NCBI GenBank assembly: GCA_035605695.1
Contig: DATNGZ010000072.1
Location: 1-64,000, forward strand
Source of the DNA: VRUE01 sp035605695
GTDB lineage: Bacteria > Actinomycetota > Thermoleophilia > Solirubrobacterales > 70-9
Direction: 5' to 3'
Length of the DNA: 64,000 bases
The position numbers were made by a program, and so were the translations under genes. Under the pieces are notes generated by a model. That model searched no databases and was not told the origin of the DNA. It saw nothing but the letters and a program-made list of their open reading frames with translations. Below, in pieces: positions 1 to 8,210 of this stretch. The stretch's first letter is position 1; each line of letters begins with the position of its first letter.

Positions 1-1502
1 CGCGGGTCGATGACGTCGTCGATCATCCCGTTCTTCGCGGCGACGTAGACGTCGATGATCTGGCGGTAGGCGTCGATGAGCTCCGCCTTCTTGGCCGCAG
101 GGTCGTCGGCCTCCTCGACCTGGCGGCGCATGACGATCTCCACGGCGCCCTCGGCGCCCATGACGCTGATCTCCGCGCTCGGCCACGCCACGATCAGGTC
201 AGGCTCGTAGGCGCGGCCGTTCATCACGTAGTAGCCGGCGCCGTAGGCCTTGCGCACGATCACGGTCACCTTCGGCACCGTGGCGCGGCTGACCGCGTAG
301 AGCATCTTCGCGCCGTGGCGGATGATCCCGGCGTGCTCGACTTTGGCGCCGACCATGAAGCCGGGCACGTCCTGGAGGAAGACGAGCGGGATGTTGAAGG
401 CGTCGCAGAGGTTGATGAAGCGGGCGGCCTTGTCGGCGGAGTCGTTATCGAGTATTCCGGCCAGCTGCTTGGGCTGGTTGGCGACGATCCCGGCTGGCTG
501 GCCGCCGAAACGGGCGAAGCAGGTGATCAGGGTCTTGGCGAACTTTGGCTTGATGTCGAAGAACTCGCCGTCATCGACGATCTCGCGGATCACGTCGTAC
601 ATGTCGTAGGGCTGCCGCGACGAGTCGGGGACGATCTCCATCAGCTTCTCCGACTGGCGGTCGTCGGGGTCGGCGGTCTCAATCACCGGTGGCTTCAGCT
701 CGCAGTTGGTCGGGAAGTAGGAGAGGTAGCGCTTGATCGCCCAGATGCACTCCTCGTCGTCCTTGACCTCGAGGTCCCCCACTCCGGACTTGCGGCAGTG
801 GACCTTGGCGCCGCCGAGCTCCTCCATCGTGATGTCCTCGCCGGTGACGGCCTTAGTCAGGTGCGGGCCGGCCAGCGCCATCGCGCCCTGGCCGGAGACC
901 ATCGGCACGAAGTCGGCGAGCGCCGGGATGTAGGCGGTACCGGCGGCGCAGGGACCCATCATCGCCGCCACCATCGGGATCACTCCCGACATCTCGACCT
1001 CCTCGCGGAAGAGGTGGCCGGAGCCGGCGAAGAGCGATCCCGCCGCCTCCTGGATGCGAGCGCCGGCCGAGTCGAGCAGCCAGATAAAGGGCATCCGCTT
1101 GGAGAGAGCCATCTCGCGCAAGCGAGTGACCTTGAGCTCGCCGGTCATCCCCATCGAGCCAGCCATCACCGTGAAGTCGTAGGCGGCGATGCAACAGGGG
1201 CGGCCGTCGACGTCGCCCCAGCCGCTGATCACGCCGTCGGCGGGGGCGTCCTTGCCGTCCATCGCCCGCTGGGCGAAGTGGGGACGGCCGTGGATGCCCA
1301 TCTCGACAAATGTGCCCTCATCGACCAGCAGGGCGATCCGCTCGCGGGCGGTCAGCTTGCCGCGCTCGTGCTGCTTGGCGATCTTCTCCTCGCCGCCGCC
1401 CAGCTTCGCCTTCGCGCGCCGCTCGTGCAGTTGCTCGGTCAGGTCACTGAGCGGGGCGGTCCCCGGCAGCAGGTGCTTGCTCTCTTGCTCGGTGCTCGCC
1501 AC
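1..1502 (-). CDS. Acyl-CoA carboxylase, carboxyltransferase (beta) subunit, 3' end cut by window
   Basis: About 500 codons are visible and the C-terminus runs off the left edge; family members are usually 510-540 residues. It transfers the carboxyl group from carboxybiotin to an acyl-CoA in the cytoplasm. The tandem crotonase-like carboxyltransferase halves are recognisable: an N-terminal half with ARERI and DSAGARIQE, and a C-terminal half with FLQDVPGFMVG, RKAYGAGYYVM and SVMGAEGAVEI. The GTG start (1502-1500) overlaps the upstream crotonase stop by one base (TAGTG), so the two are translationally coupled. The substrate (propionyl-, acetyl- or methylcrotonyl-CoA) cannot be fixed from sequence alone. 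The dehydrogenases and hydratase next door suggest branched-chain or fatty acyl-CoA breakdown. The biotin carrier at 17.8 kb is a possible partner. Confidence 0.9.
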   Translation of the reverse strand, partial: MASTEQESKHLLPGTAPLSDLTEQLHERRAKAKLGGGEEKIAKQHERGKLTARERIALLVDEGTFVEMGIHGRPHFAQRAMDGKDAPADGVISGWGDVDGRPCCIAAYDFTVMAGSMGMTGELKVTRLREMALSKRMPFIWLLDSAGARIQEAAGSLFAGSGHLFREEVEMSGVIPMVAAMMGPCAAGTAYIPALADFVPMVSGQGAMALAGPHLTKAVTGEDITMEELGGAKVHCRKSGVGDLEVKDDEECIWAIKRYLSYFPTNCELKPPVIETADPDDRQSEKLMEIVPDSSRQPYDMYDVIREIVDDGEFFDIKPKFAKTLITCFARFGGQPAGIVANQPKQLAGILDNDSADKAARFINLCDAFNIPLVFLQDVPGFMVGAKVEHAGIIRHGAKMLYAVSRATVPKVTVIVRKAYGAGYYVMNGRAYEPDLIVAWPSAEISVMGAEGAVEIVMRRQVEEADDPAAKKAELIDAYRQIIDVYVAAKNGMIDDVIDP

Positions 1503-2284
1503 TAGCGCCCTTTCCACTGCGGATCGCGTTTCTCAAAGAATGCGCTAACGCCCTCGACGATGTCCTCGGTCGAGAAGGTGAGCGAGAGCTGCGAGCGCAG
1601 GTAGTCGAGCGCGTCGTCGACCGCCATGTCCTGCTGGCGGTACATCGCGTCGTGGCCGAGCCGCATCAGCACCGGGCTCTTCGAGGCCAGCTTCGTCGCC
1701 CAATCGGCGACGGCGGCGTCGAACTCCCCGGCCGGGACGACCTTGTTGGCGAGCCCGTACTCAACCGCCTGCTCGGCGCTGAGCCGCTCGCCCAGCAGCA
1801 TCATCTCGTTGACCTTCTTGCGCGGGACGTTGCGGTAGATGATCGCCATGATCATGTAGGGGAAGGCGCCGACGTTGATCTCCGGTGTGCCGAAGGTGGC
1901 GCCCTCTTTGGCGATCAGCAGGTCACAGGAGAGGGCGAGGCCCATCCCCCCCGCCAGCACGTGGCCGTTGGCGGCGCAGAGGCTCGGCTTCCCCAGGCGC
2001 GGCATTAGCCGGAAGTATTCGAGGAAGAGGTCTGTCGCGAAGTGTTTGGCGACGAGCGGGACGTCGGCCGCGAAGCCGCCCAGGTCAGCCCCAGCGCAGA
2101 AGACCTTGTCCCCGGCCCCCGTGAGGATGACCGCGCGCACGTCCTCGGAGTCGCGCGCCGTCTTCATCGCGTCGACCAGCTCGCTCAGCATCTGCCCAGA
2201 GAGCATGTTGCGCTTCTCCGGGTTGTTCAGCGTCACCGTGGCGACGCCCTCGGCGACCTCGTACTTGATGACCTCGTAGTCCAT
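1502..2284 (-). CDS. Enoyl-CoA hydratase/isomerase (crotonase) family protein
   Basis: 260 residues, the normal crotonase length. The oxyanion-hole segments are visible as FCAGADL (about residue 62) and GHVLAGGMGLALSCDL (about residue 108). The first catalytic glutamate of classical enoyl-CoA hydratases (the E of GGGxELA) is replaced by Leu, while the second (PE in FGTPEINVG) is kept. Simple trans-2-enoyl hydration is therefore not certain, and an isomerase or specialised hydratase is possible. It is cotranscribed with the downstream carboxyltransferase (1-base overlap) and divergent from the acyl-CoA dehydrogenase at 2430. That neighbourhood would fit leucine-type or fatty acyl-CoA degradation. 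Confidence 0.88.
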   Translation of the reverse strand: MDYEVIKYEVAEGVATVTLNNPEKRNMLSGQMLSELVDAMKTARDSEDVRAVILTGAGDKVFCAGADLGGFAADVPLVAKHFATDLFLEYFRLMPRLGKPSLCAANGHVLAGGMGLALSCDLLIAKEGATFGTPEINVGAFPYMIMAIIYRNVPRKKVNEMMLLGERLSAEQAVEYGLANKVVPAGEFDAAVADWATKLASKSPVLMRLGHDAMYRQQDMAVDDALDYLRSQLSLTFSTEDIVEGVSAFFEKRDPQWKGR

Positions 2285-2349
2285 CGGCCGGGGACCATAG
2301 CCGAACCGCGCTGAAAGTAGGAAGTGCTACTGTCCACCCGCGCGGAGAC

Positions 2350-2393
2350 GTGTCTGAGCTTTCCCACGGTATTTCGTGGTCAAGCTCAGACAC
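2350..2393. promoter_or_regulatory. 44-base hairpin in the leader of the acyl-CoA dehydrogenase gene
   Basis: Perfect 12-bp arms GTGTCTGAGCTT (2350-2361) and AAGCTCAGACAC (2382-2393) enclose a TC/TC internal mismatch, a 5-bp inner stem CCACG/CGTGG (2364-2368, 2375-2379) and a GTATTT loop. It lies between the divergent crotonase (start 2284) and dehydrogenase (start 2430) genes, so it is not an end-of-gene terminator for either. It could be a leader attenuator, a dyad operator for a regulator of both genes, or a member of the palindrome families seen elsewhere in the window. Confidence 0.55.
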
Positions 2394-2429
2394 CCCGCCG
2401 ATCACGAACTGCGAACGAGGAGAGAGACA

Positions 2430-3647
2430 GTGGCGACCGCGACGACCAACGGCTCCAAAGTGATCAAGCCCGACCATCAGGCAGGGCGCAAGCACTTCAT
2501 CTTCAGCCAGGAGCACGAAGACCTGCGCGAGTCGATGCAGTCGTGGGTGAAAAAGGAGCTATGGCCGCACCGAAACGAGTGGGAGGACACCTACTGGGAT
2601 TCGGCCGCGATGAAACGCGCCGGCGAGCTCGGCTTCCTCGGCCTCTGCTTCCCAGAGGAGTACGGCGGACAGGGCGGCGACTACTTCTACTCGCTGGTCC
2701 GCGCCGAGTGCATGAGCTACTCCGGCTCCGGTGGCACCAACATGGGCTTCGCCGTGCAGAGCGACATGGTCCTGCCGCCGATCCACCTGCTCGGCACCGA
2801 GGAGCAGAAGCGCAAATACCTCGAGCCCGGCCTCAAGGGCGAGAAGATCGGCTGCATCGCGATCACCGAGCCGGGCGCCGGCTCCGACGTCGCCGGCATC
2901 CGCACCACGGCGATCCTCGACGGCGACGAATACGTGATCAACGGTTCCAAGACCTTCATCACCAATGGTCCCCGCGCCGACTTCATCGTCCTCGTCACCA
3001 AGACCGATCCCAGCGCCCGCCATGAGGGCATCACGCTCTTCGTCCTGCCCCTGCGCGACGAGGAGGGCAACCACGTGCCCGGCTTCACCGTCTCCGCCGA
3101 GCTGGAGAAGATGGGGATGCACGCCTCCGACACCGGCGAGCTCTCCTTCGAAGACGTTCGCGTGCCGGCCGATGCCGTGCTGGGCGAAGTCGGCAAGGGC
3201 TTCTACCACATCGCCTGGGAGCTCCAGGGCGAGCGCCTCGTCGCTGCCGCCGGCTGCCACGCGGGGGCCGAGCGGATGATCGAGAAGACGATCGAGTACG
3301 CCAAGGAGCGCGAAGCCTTCGGCCGTCCGATCGGCAAATTCCAGGCCCTGCGCCACAAGATCGCCGAGATGGCGACGAAGACCGAGGCGGCGAAGCAGTT
3401 CACCTACGCCACCGCCTGGCGCTTCGCCAACGGCGAGTACCCGGTGCGCGAGATCACGATGGCCAAGCTCTACGCCTCGCGCATCTGCTGCGAGGTGGCC
3501 GACGACGCGGTCCAGATCCTCGGCGGCTACGGCTACATGAAGGAGTACGAGATCGAGCGCGCCTACCGCGACGTGCGGCTGAACCGGATTGGGGCCGGCA
3601 CCGACGAGGTGATGCTCGACGTGATCGGGCGGAGCTACGGGCTGTAG
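2430..3647 (+). CDS. Acyl-CoA dehydrogenase (IVD/LCAD-type active site)
   Basis: 405 residues. FAD-dependent alpha,beta-dehydrogenation of an acyl-CoA in the cytoplasm. Family signatures are present: ITEPGAGSDVAGI (about 146), NGSKTFITNG (171), REAFGRPIGKFQ and the C-terminal QILGGYGYMKEYEIER. Glu268 in WELQGERL sits where isovaleryl-CoA and long-chain dehydrogenases carry the catalytic base, and the alternative position before GT near the C-terminus is Ala (IGAGTDE). This argues for an IVD/LCAD-type rather than MCAD-type site. The GTG start at 2430 was chosen for the purine-rich GAGGAGAGAG just upstream; an ATG at 2376 would run through the leader hairpin. The electron acceptor (ETF) is not in the window. 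Confidence 0.92.
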   Translation: MATATTNGSKVIKPDHQAGRKHFIFSQEHEDLRESMQSWVKKELWPHRNEWEDTYWDSAAMKRAGELGFLGLCFPEEYGGQGGDYFYSLVRAECMSYSGSGGTNMGFAVQSDMVLPPIHLLGTEEQKRKYLEPGLKGEKIGCIAITEPGAGSDVAGIRTTAILDGDEYVINGSKTFITNGPRADFIVLVTKTDPSARHEGITLFVLPLRDEEGNHVPGFTVSAELEKMGMHASDTGELSFEDVRVPADAVLGEVGKGFYHIAWELQGERLVAAAGCHAGAERMIEKTIEYAKEREAFGRPIGKFQALRHKIAEMATKTEAAKQFTYATAWRFANGEYPVREITMAKLYASRICCEVADDAVQILGGYGYMKEYEIERAYRDVRLNRIGAGTDEVMLDVIGRSYGL

Positions 3648-3670
3648 GCCAGAAGCACAGGCGAAGATGC

Positions 3671-3871
3671 TCAGCCGTTGGTGATGATCACCGTGGCGAT
3701 CATGCCGAAGATGCCGAGCATCGTCGGACCCCACAGCATGAACATGAGCTGGCGGATGTCGCGCACCTCCGTGCGCAGTTCGCGGAGATCAGTATCCACC
3801 CGCTCGAGGGTTCTGTCCAAGTTGTCGAACCGGTCGTCCAACCGCTGGTCGCTCCACATCGTTCGCTCCAT
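3671..3871 (-). CDS. Small coiled-coil protein with C-terminal membrane anchor, unknown function
   Basis: 66 residues from the ATG at 3871; a TTG 33 bases upstream would add 11. The N-terminal two thirds is a charged heptad-like helix (LDDRFDNLDRTLERVD then LRELRTEVRDIRQL). The last 20 or so residues are hydrophobic (MLWGPTMLGIFGMIATVIIT), so a tail-anchored membrane protein is likely. It is encoded against the two flanking acyl-CoA dehydrogenase genes, which suggests an independent unit rather than a pathway component. No clear ribosome binding site. Function not recognised. Confidence 0.5.
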   Translation of the reverse strand: MERTMWSDQRLDDRFDNLDRTLERVDTDLRELRTEVRDIRQLMFMLWGPTMLGIFGMIATVIITNG

Positions 3872-3925
3872 GTCGGCGACGCTACCACGCGGTAGCGCAG
3901 ACAATACACCTCAACTGTAACGCAA

Positions 3926-5104
3926 GTGCCAATCATTAGAGACACAGGTCAACGCGCCACCCTGCCGCCCTTCGGCGAGGAGCATGAGGAGCTGCGCGAG
4001 ACCGTCAGCCGCTTCGTCGCCAAGGAGATCGCGCCCCACGTCGACGAGTGGGAGGCCGCGCGCGAATTCCCCCGCGAGCTGTACGGGCGTTGTGCCGAGC
4101 TGGGCTTCCTCGGGCTGAAGTTCCCCGAGGAGTACGGCGGCCAGGGCGGCACTCACCTGCACGACGCGATCTGGGTCGAAGAGCTGGCCCGCTCGGGCGG
4201 CTCCGGCGGCGTAGCGGCCGGACTCAACGCCCACACCTCGATCGCGATGCCGCCGATCTTCAATTTCGGCACCGAAGAGCAGAAGCAGCGCTGGCTGGTG
4301 CCGGGGATCGCCGGCGAGAAGATCGGCGCCCTGGGGATCACCGAGCCCGGCGCCGGCTCTGATGTCGCCGGCATCTCCACCTTCGCCGAGAAGGTCGACG
4401 GCGGCTACGTCGTCAACGGCTCCAAGACCTTCATCACCAATGGCGTCCGCGCCGACTTCCTCGTCTGCGCGGTGAAGACGACGAAAGAGGGCGGCCACGG
4501 CGGCATCTCCTTTCTCGTGCTCGAGCGCGAGATGCCCGGCTACGAGGTGACACAGAAGCTGGAGAAGATGGGCTGGCACTCCTCCGACACGGGAGAGCTC
4601 TCATTCACCGACGTCGAGGTGCCCGAGGAGAACCTGCTTGGCGACGAGAGCGAGGGCTTCAAGTTGATCATGGCCAACTTCGCCTGGGAGCGGCTGCTGA
4701 TGGCGATCGGCGCCGTCGGCGCGATGCAGCGCCTGGTCGATGTAACCGTCAGCTACGCCCTCGAGCGCGAAGCCTTCGGCCGCCCGATCGGCAAGTTCCA
4801 GGCGATCCGCCACCAGGTCGCCGAGATGGCAACCAAGGCCGAGGCCTCCCGCGCCCTCACCTACAACGTCCTCCGCCTCTTCCACGAAGGCCAAAACTGC
4901 ATCGAAGACGTGACGATGGCGAAGCTGGTCACCCAGCGCGGCGTCCTGGAGATAGCCGACCAGTCGCTCCAGATCCACGGCGGCTATGGCTACATGCGCG
5001 AGTACGGCATAGAGCGAGCAGTACGCGATGCCCGCCTGGGCCCAATTGGCGGCGGCACCGACGAGGTAATGAAGGAGATCCTCGGTAAGCTGATGGGGTT
5101 GTAG
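3926..5104 (+). CDS. Acyl-CoA dehydrogenase, second paralogue
   Basis: 392 residues, clearly related to the 405-residue paralogue upstream. The same blocks are present: GITEPGAGSDVAGI (about 137), NGSKTFITNGVRADF, REAFGRPIGKFQA and QIHGGYGYMREYGIER. Glu255 (NFAWERLL) occupies the IVD/LCAD catalytic-base position and the C-terminal alternative site is Gly (IGGGTDE). The GTG at 3926 is the most upstream usable start and has only a poor Shine-Dalgarno, so the first 10 residues are uncertain. With the carboxyltransferase and crotonase it completes a small acyl-CoA degradation cluster. Chain length and branching preference are not readable from sequence. Confidence 0.9.
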   Translation: MPIIRDTGQRATLPPFGEEHEELRETVSRFVAKEIAPHVDEWEAAREFPRELYGRCAELGFLGLKFPEEYGGQGGTHLHDAIWVEELARSGGSGGVAAGLNAHTSIAMPPIFNFGTEEQKQRWLVPGIAGEKIGALGITEPGAGSDVAGISTFAEKVDGGYVVNGSKTFITNGVRADFLVCAVKTTKEGGHGGISFLVLEREMPGYEVTQKLEKMGWHSSDTGELSFTDVEVPEENLLGDESEGFKLIMANFAWERLLMAIGAVGAMQRLVDVTVSYALEREAFGRPIGKFQAIRHQVAEMATKAEASRALTYNVLRLFHEGQNCIEDVTMAKLVTQRGVLEIADQSLQIHGGYGYMREYGIERAVRDARLGPIGGGTDEVMKEILGKLMGL

Positions 5105-5121
5105 GGGTTAACAAGGGATGC

Positions 5122-5146
5122 GAGCGCCGGGCCTCCCCCGGCGCTC
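5122..5146 (+). terminator. GC-rich hairpin after the second acyl-CoA dehydrogenase
   Basis: A perfect 10-bp stem GAGCGCCGGG / CCCGGCGCTC with a CCTCC loop starts 18 bases after the stop codon. There is no T-run, so intrinsic termination would be of the T-poor kind. The rest of 5147-5361 shows no gene I would defend. Confidence 0.55.
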
Positions 5147-5361
5147 ACACACGTTGCCATGGGCGTTATGAAACCTTCAAATGCTTCGGCCGGGAATACG
5201 CCTTCCCATTCAGTCGCCCCGAGCGCTTTCAGTTCCGTTTTCGTTGCGCTGAAGCTCGCCGCGCTCAGAGCGCAATGACAGGAAGCACGATGCACGTCGC
5301 CCTTAGTCTGTTCTTCTGCATGACTGGCAACTCCCTTTTTGCTTGACAGGGCTTCTGAGCC

Positions 5362-6042
5362 GTGAACGCGATCGCCGTCACCCTGATCGCGCTTGCGACC
5401 TGCGCCTGTGCCGGGATTCCTGCCGGACCCTCCCGCAACCACTTGGCGGCGCACGTCGATCAGGTCCCCGACCCACAGATCGTGCGTCGACTGATCCCGT
5501 TTCCGCCAGAGCGGAAGCGGCAGATGGCCGCCTATTCCGAGCGGCACTACGGCGAACATGTCTGGCGGTTGCGGCATCCGCAGGTGATCGTCGAGCACTG
5601 GGCTGAAAGCAGCAGCGCGTCGTCGGTCTTCAACACCTTCGCTCCAGACACCCCCGACCCGGAGCTGCACGAGCTGCCCAATGTCTGCGCGCACTTCGTC
5701 GTTTCCGGCTCGGGCAAGATCATCCAGCTCGTGCCGCTCTCGATCCGCTGTCGTCACACGGTCGGGCTCAACTGGACCGCGATCGGGATCGAGCACACCG
5801 GGTTCAGCGATGCCGAAGTGCTTGGCGACCACGCGCAGATGCATGCATCGCTTGAGCTGACCCGCTACCTGCGCTGCCGCTTCCAGATCAAGCTCCGCAA
5901 TGTGATCGGTCACAACGAGAGCCTCTCCTCCCCATTCCACCGCGAGCGCGTCGCCAGCCTTCGCAACCAGACCCACGGCGACTGGCGGCACGGCTCGATG
6001 CAGACCTATCGCCGCCGGCTTCACCACCTCGGCGACTGCTGA
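5362..6042 (+). CDS. N-acetylmuramoyl-L-alanine amidase-like protein (Amidase_2/PGRP fold), exported
   Basis: 226 residues. The hydrophobic N-terminus (VTLIALATCACAG) looks like an export signal with cysteines near the cleavage site, though the lipobox is imperfect. The body matches the Amidase_2 fold: the first zinc-ligand region VIVEHWAES (about 74), the central AHFVVSGSGKIIQLV and IGIEHTGFS segments, and NVIGHNESLSSPFH, where T7-lysozyme-type enzymes carry further ligands. The predicted role is cleavage of the amide between MurNAc and L-Ala in peptidoglycan outside the membrane. The GTG start gives the signal directly. Enzymatic competence is unproven, because the first histidine region differs from the usual HHT. 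Confidence 0.75.
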   Translation: MNAIAVTLIALATCACAGIPAGPSRNHLAAHVDQVPDPQIVRRLIPFPPERKRQMAAYSERHYGEHVWRLRHPQVIVEHWAESSSASSVFNTFAPDTPDPELHELPNVCAHFVVSGSGKIIQLVPLSIRCRHTVGLNWTAIGIEHTGFSDAEVLGDHAQMHASLELTRYLRCRFQIKLRNVIGHNESLSSPFHRERVASLRNQTHGDWRHGSMQTYRRRLHHLGDC

Positions 6043-6087
6043 GCGCCACGCCTGCTTGTAGCGTGAGCAGGCGGGTACCGTGGCCAT

Positions 6088-6684
6088 ATGGAAGAGGTCA
6101 TCGACGGGGTCTTTCACTGGAAGGCCTTGCATCCGCAGATCGCAACCGAGGTGGACTGCCACTTTGTCGCCGGCTCGGGAACCGCGATCGACCCCCTGTT
6201 GCCGGGCGAGGGAATCGAGTGGTTCGACGATCGCGGCATGCGACGAGTCGTGCTCTCGACCCGGCACCACTTGCGCCACGCGCCGCAACTGGCGGAGCGT
6301 TTTAGCTGCCCGATCCTCTGTCACGAGAGCGGCCTCTATGAGTTCGAGGACGGCCCGGAGGTCGACGGCTTCGCCTTCGGTGACCGGCTCGCCGCCGATG
6401 TCGTCGCACTGGAGATGGACTCGATCTCGCCCGACGACACAGCTCTGCTCATCGAATCCGGCGGTGGCGCGCTGCTCTTCGCCGACAGCCTGATCCACCG
6501 TGACGCCGTGGGCTTCGTCTCCGACGGGCTGATCGGCGACGACCCGGAGGAGGTCAAGCGCCACATCCGCGAGCGCTGCGATGCGCTTCTCACAGAGAAG
6601 TTCGAGCACCTGCTCTTCGCCCACGGCGACCCCCTTCTCGGCAATGGCCGCGAGGCGCTGCGGGGTGTCGCCAGGGGCTCGTGA
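6088..6684 (+). CDS. Degenerate metallo-beta-lactamase-like protein
   Basis: 198 residues. The order of elements resembles a small MBL-fold hydrolase: STRHHLRHA where the HxHxDH loop would be, then ALEMDS, LLFADSLIHRDA and a C-terminal LLFAHGDPLL. The canonical HxHxDH motif is incomplete, so metal binding may be altered. ATG start. Its stop overlaps the GTG of the phosphatase gene by four bases (GTGA), so the two are coupled. Substrate unknown. Confidence 0.6.
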   Translation: MEEVIDGVFHWKALHPQIATEVDCHFVAGSGTAIDPLLPGEGIEWFDDRGMRRVVLSTRHHLRHAPQLAERFSCPILCHESGLYEFEDGPEVDGFAFGDRLAADVVALEMDSISPDDTALLIESGGGALLFADSLIHRDAVGFVSDGLIGDDPEEVKRHIRERCDALLTEKFEHLLFAHGDPLLGNGREALRGVARGS

Positions 6685-7115
6685 TCTATTTCCTGCGACA
6701 TGGCGACGCCGAGGATGGAGATGGCGATGACGCGGCACGCAGGCTGACGCCGAAGGGCGAGCGACAGGCGGAGGCCGGCGGGCGAGCCCTGGCGGCACTC
6801 GGAGCCGAGATCGACGCCTGTTTGACCAGTCCCAAGGTGCGCGCGGCGGAGACCGCGCGCATCGCCTGCCAAGCGCTCGGGCTGGCGCCGGAGGTCGCGG
6901 AGGAGTTGCGCGCTGGGGCTTTCGACTCGCTCGGCCTTGTCGCAGGCCGTGGCAACGCACTCCTCGTCGGCCACGAGCCCGATTTTTCATCCGAGGTCGC
7001 TCGCCTAACCGGCGCGAAGGTGAAGCTGCGCAAGGGCGGTTTGGCGATCGTCGACGGCGGCACCTTGCTCGCCCTGCTCAGACCGAAGGACCTCTTGGCG
7101 ATCGCGGGCAGATAG
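6681..7115 (+). CDS. SixA-like histidine phosphatase
   Basis: 144 residues, the size of SixA-type single-domain phosphohistidine phosphatases. The catalytic RHG motif is at the extreme N-terminus (YFLRHGDAEDGD) and the second histidine is in LLVGHEPDFS. TSPKVRAAETA is the conserved arginine-containing helix. The predicted reaction goes through phosphohistidine chemistry on a phosphoprotein or small phosphate ester. Coupled by a 4-base overlap to the MBL-like gene. Such SixA-like proteins in actinobacteria often sit near polyphosphate genes, but none is visible here. Confidence 0.82.
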   Translation: MIYFLRHGDAEDGDGDDAARRLTPKGERQAEAGGRALAALGAEIDACLTSPKVRAAETARIACQALGLAPEVAEELRAGAFDSLGLVAGRGNALLVGHEPDFSSEVARLTGAKVKLRKGGLAIVDGGTLLALLRPKDLLAIAGR

Positions 7116-7255
7116 CGGTAGATCAGCCCACCCGCGCGCACGAGAATCGTCCATTCGAGGGGGCGGAGGAACATTCGACGGAGTAGCTGACTTCTTGGAG
7201 AGCGTCGAGTAGTGTCTTCGCGACCGGTCAAATGCAGGGAGAAACGAGGAGTTAG

Positions 7256-7783
7256 ATGGCCTACGAAATGCAGCTCCGGCAGAGTCAGGATCGGGTCAAG
7301 ATCCGCAGCCCATGGGCGGCCGCGCTGCTGCCGATCATCACGCTCGGCATCTATCACCTTGTCTGGTGGTACCGGATCAACCGAGAGATGCGCGACTACG
7401 GCAAAGGCAAGGGCTACGACCTGGGCCAGAACCCGACCAACTCGGTGCTGGCGCTCTTCCCCGGCGGCATCATCATCATCCCGGCGCTGGTCACCTACTG
7501 GCGCGGGACCAAGCGCGTAATGGGCGCCTCCAGGCTCGCCGGACAGGAGCCGCTGAACGGCTGGATCGCGATCCTGCTCTACGTGTTCATCGCTCCCGCG
7601 CTCTGGGCCTACATCCAGGTCGAGCTCAACAAGGTCTGGCAGGCCGAGGCGGACCCGCTGGAGGGACAGCCGGCGCCTCCCGCCCTGTCTGACCCGATGC
7701 CACCACCGCTGCCGACCGAGCCCCAGGCGGCACCCGAGCCTCCGGCCGCGGACCAGCCGCCACCGGCTGGACCCACAGCCTGA
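7256..7783 (+). CDS. DUF4234-type small membrane protein with Pro-rich tail
   Basis: 175 residues. An N-terminal membrane pair (AALLPIITLGIYHLVWWYRIN) matches the DUF4234 signature, followed by two further hydrophobic segments (ALFPGGIIIIPALVTYW; GWIAILLYVFIAPALWAYI). The C-terminal 40 residues are almost entirely Pro, Ala and Glu and are probably disordered. A good ribosome site (GAAACGAGGAG) precedes the ATG. Function unknown for the family; an envelope location is likely. Confidence 0.7.
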   Translation: MAYEMQLRQSQDRVKIRSPWAAALLPIITLGIYHLVWWYRINREMRDYGKGKGYDLGQNPTNSVLALFPGGIIIIPALVTYWRGTKRVMGASRLAGQEPLNGWIAILLYVFIAPALWAYIQVELNKVWQAEADPLEGQPAPPALSDPMPPPLPTEPQAAPEPPAADQPPPAGPTA

Positions 7784-7790
7784 TCCAATT

Positions 7791-8210
7791 GTGAAGCAGC
7801 GCGTCAACCTGATCACGCTCGGAGTGAGCGAGCTTGGGCGGGCGCGCCGCTTCTACGAAGCGCTGGACTGGAAGACGGGCGCCGGCGCCGAGGACGACGT
7901 CGTCTTCTTCCAGGCCGGCGAGATGGTCGTCGCCCTCTGGGACCGGGCGAAACTGGCCGAGGACAGCGCCGTCGAAGACAGCGGCGGCTGGGGTGGCGTA
8001 ACGCTGGCGCTCAACTTCGGCTCTCCGGCCGAGGTCGACGCGGTGGTCGAGGAGGCCCGCGATGCCGGCGCGACGATCGGACGCGAGCCGGCCGAAACCT
8101 TCTGGGGCGGCTACAGCGGCGTCTTCATCGATCCCGACGGGCACCCCTGGGAGGTCGCCCACAATCCCCACTGGACGGTCACCGAGGACGGCGGCGTCAG
8201 GCTGAGTTGA
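7791..8210 (+). CDS. VOC (glyoxalase/bleomycin-resistance) superfamily protein
   Basis: 139 residues forming one VOC module pair. It starts with NLITLGVSELGRARRFYEAL and ends with GVFIDPDGHPWEVAHNP, the usual beta-alpha-beta-beta-beta repeats, with the metal-ligand glutamate expected in the final WEVAHNP strand. GTG start. It is followed with a 4-base overlap (TTGA) by an acetyltransferase gene. Substrate not predictable. Confidence 0.8.
   Translation: MKQRVNLITLGVSELGRARRFYEALDWKTGAGAEDDVVFFQAGEMVVALWDRAKLAEDSAVEDSGGWGGVTLALNFGSPAEVDAVVEEARDAGATIGREPAETFWGGYSGVFIDPDGHPWEVAHNPHWTVTEDGGVRLS

Noticed and set aside
4990..6990. Reverse open frame of 666 codons across the amidase region
   Set aside because: It spans three forward genes and their spacers. 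Only a short part (around 5160-5290) looks protein-like, and it lacks a start and homology.
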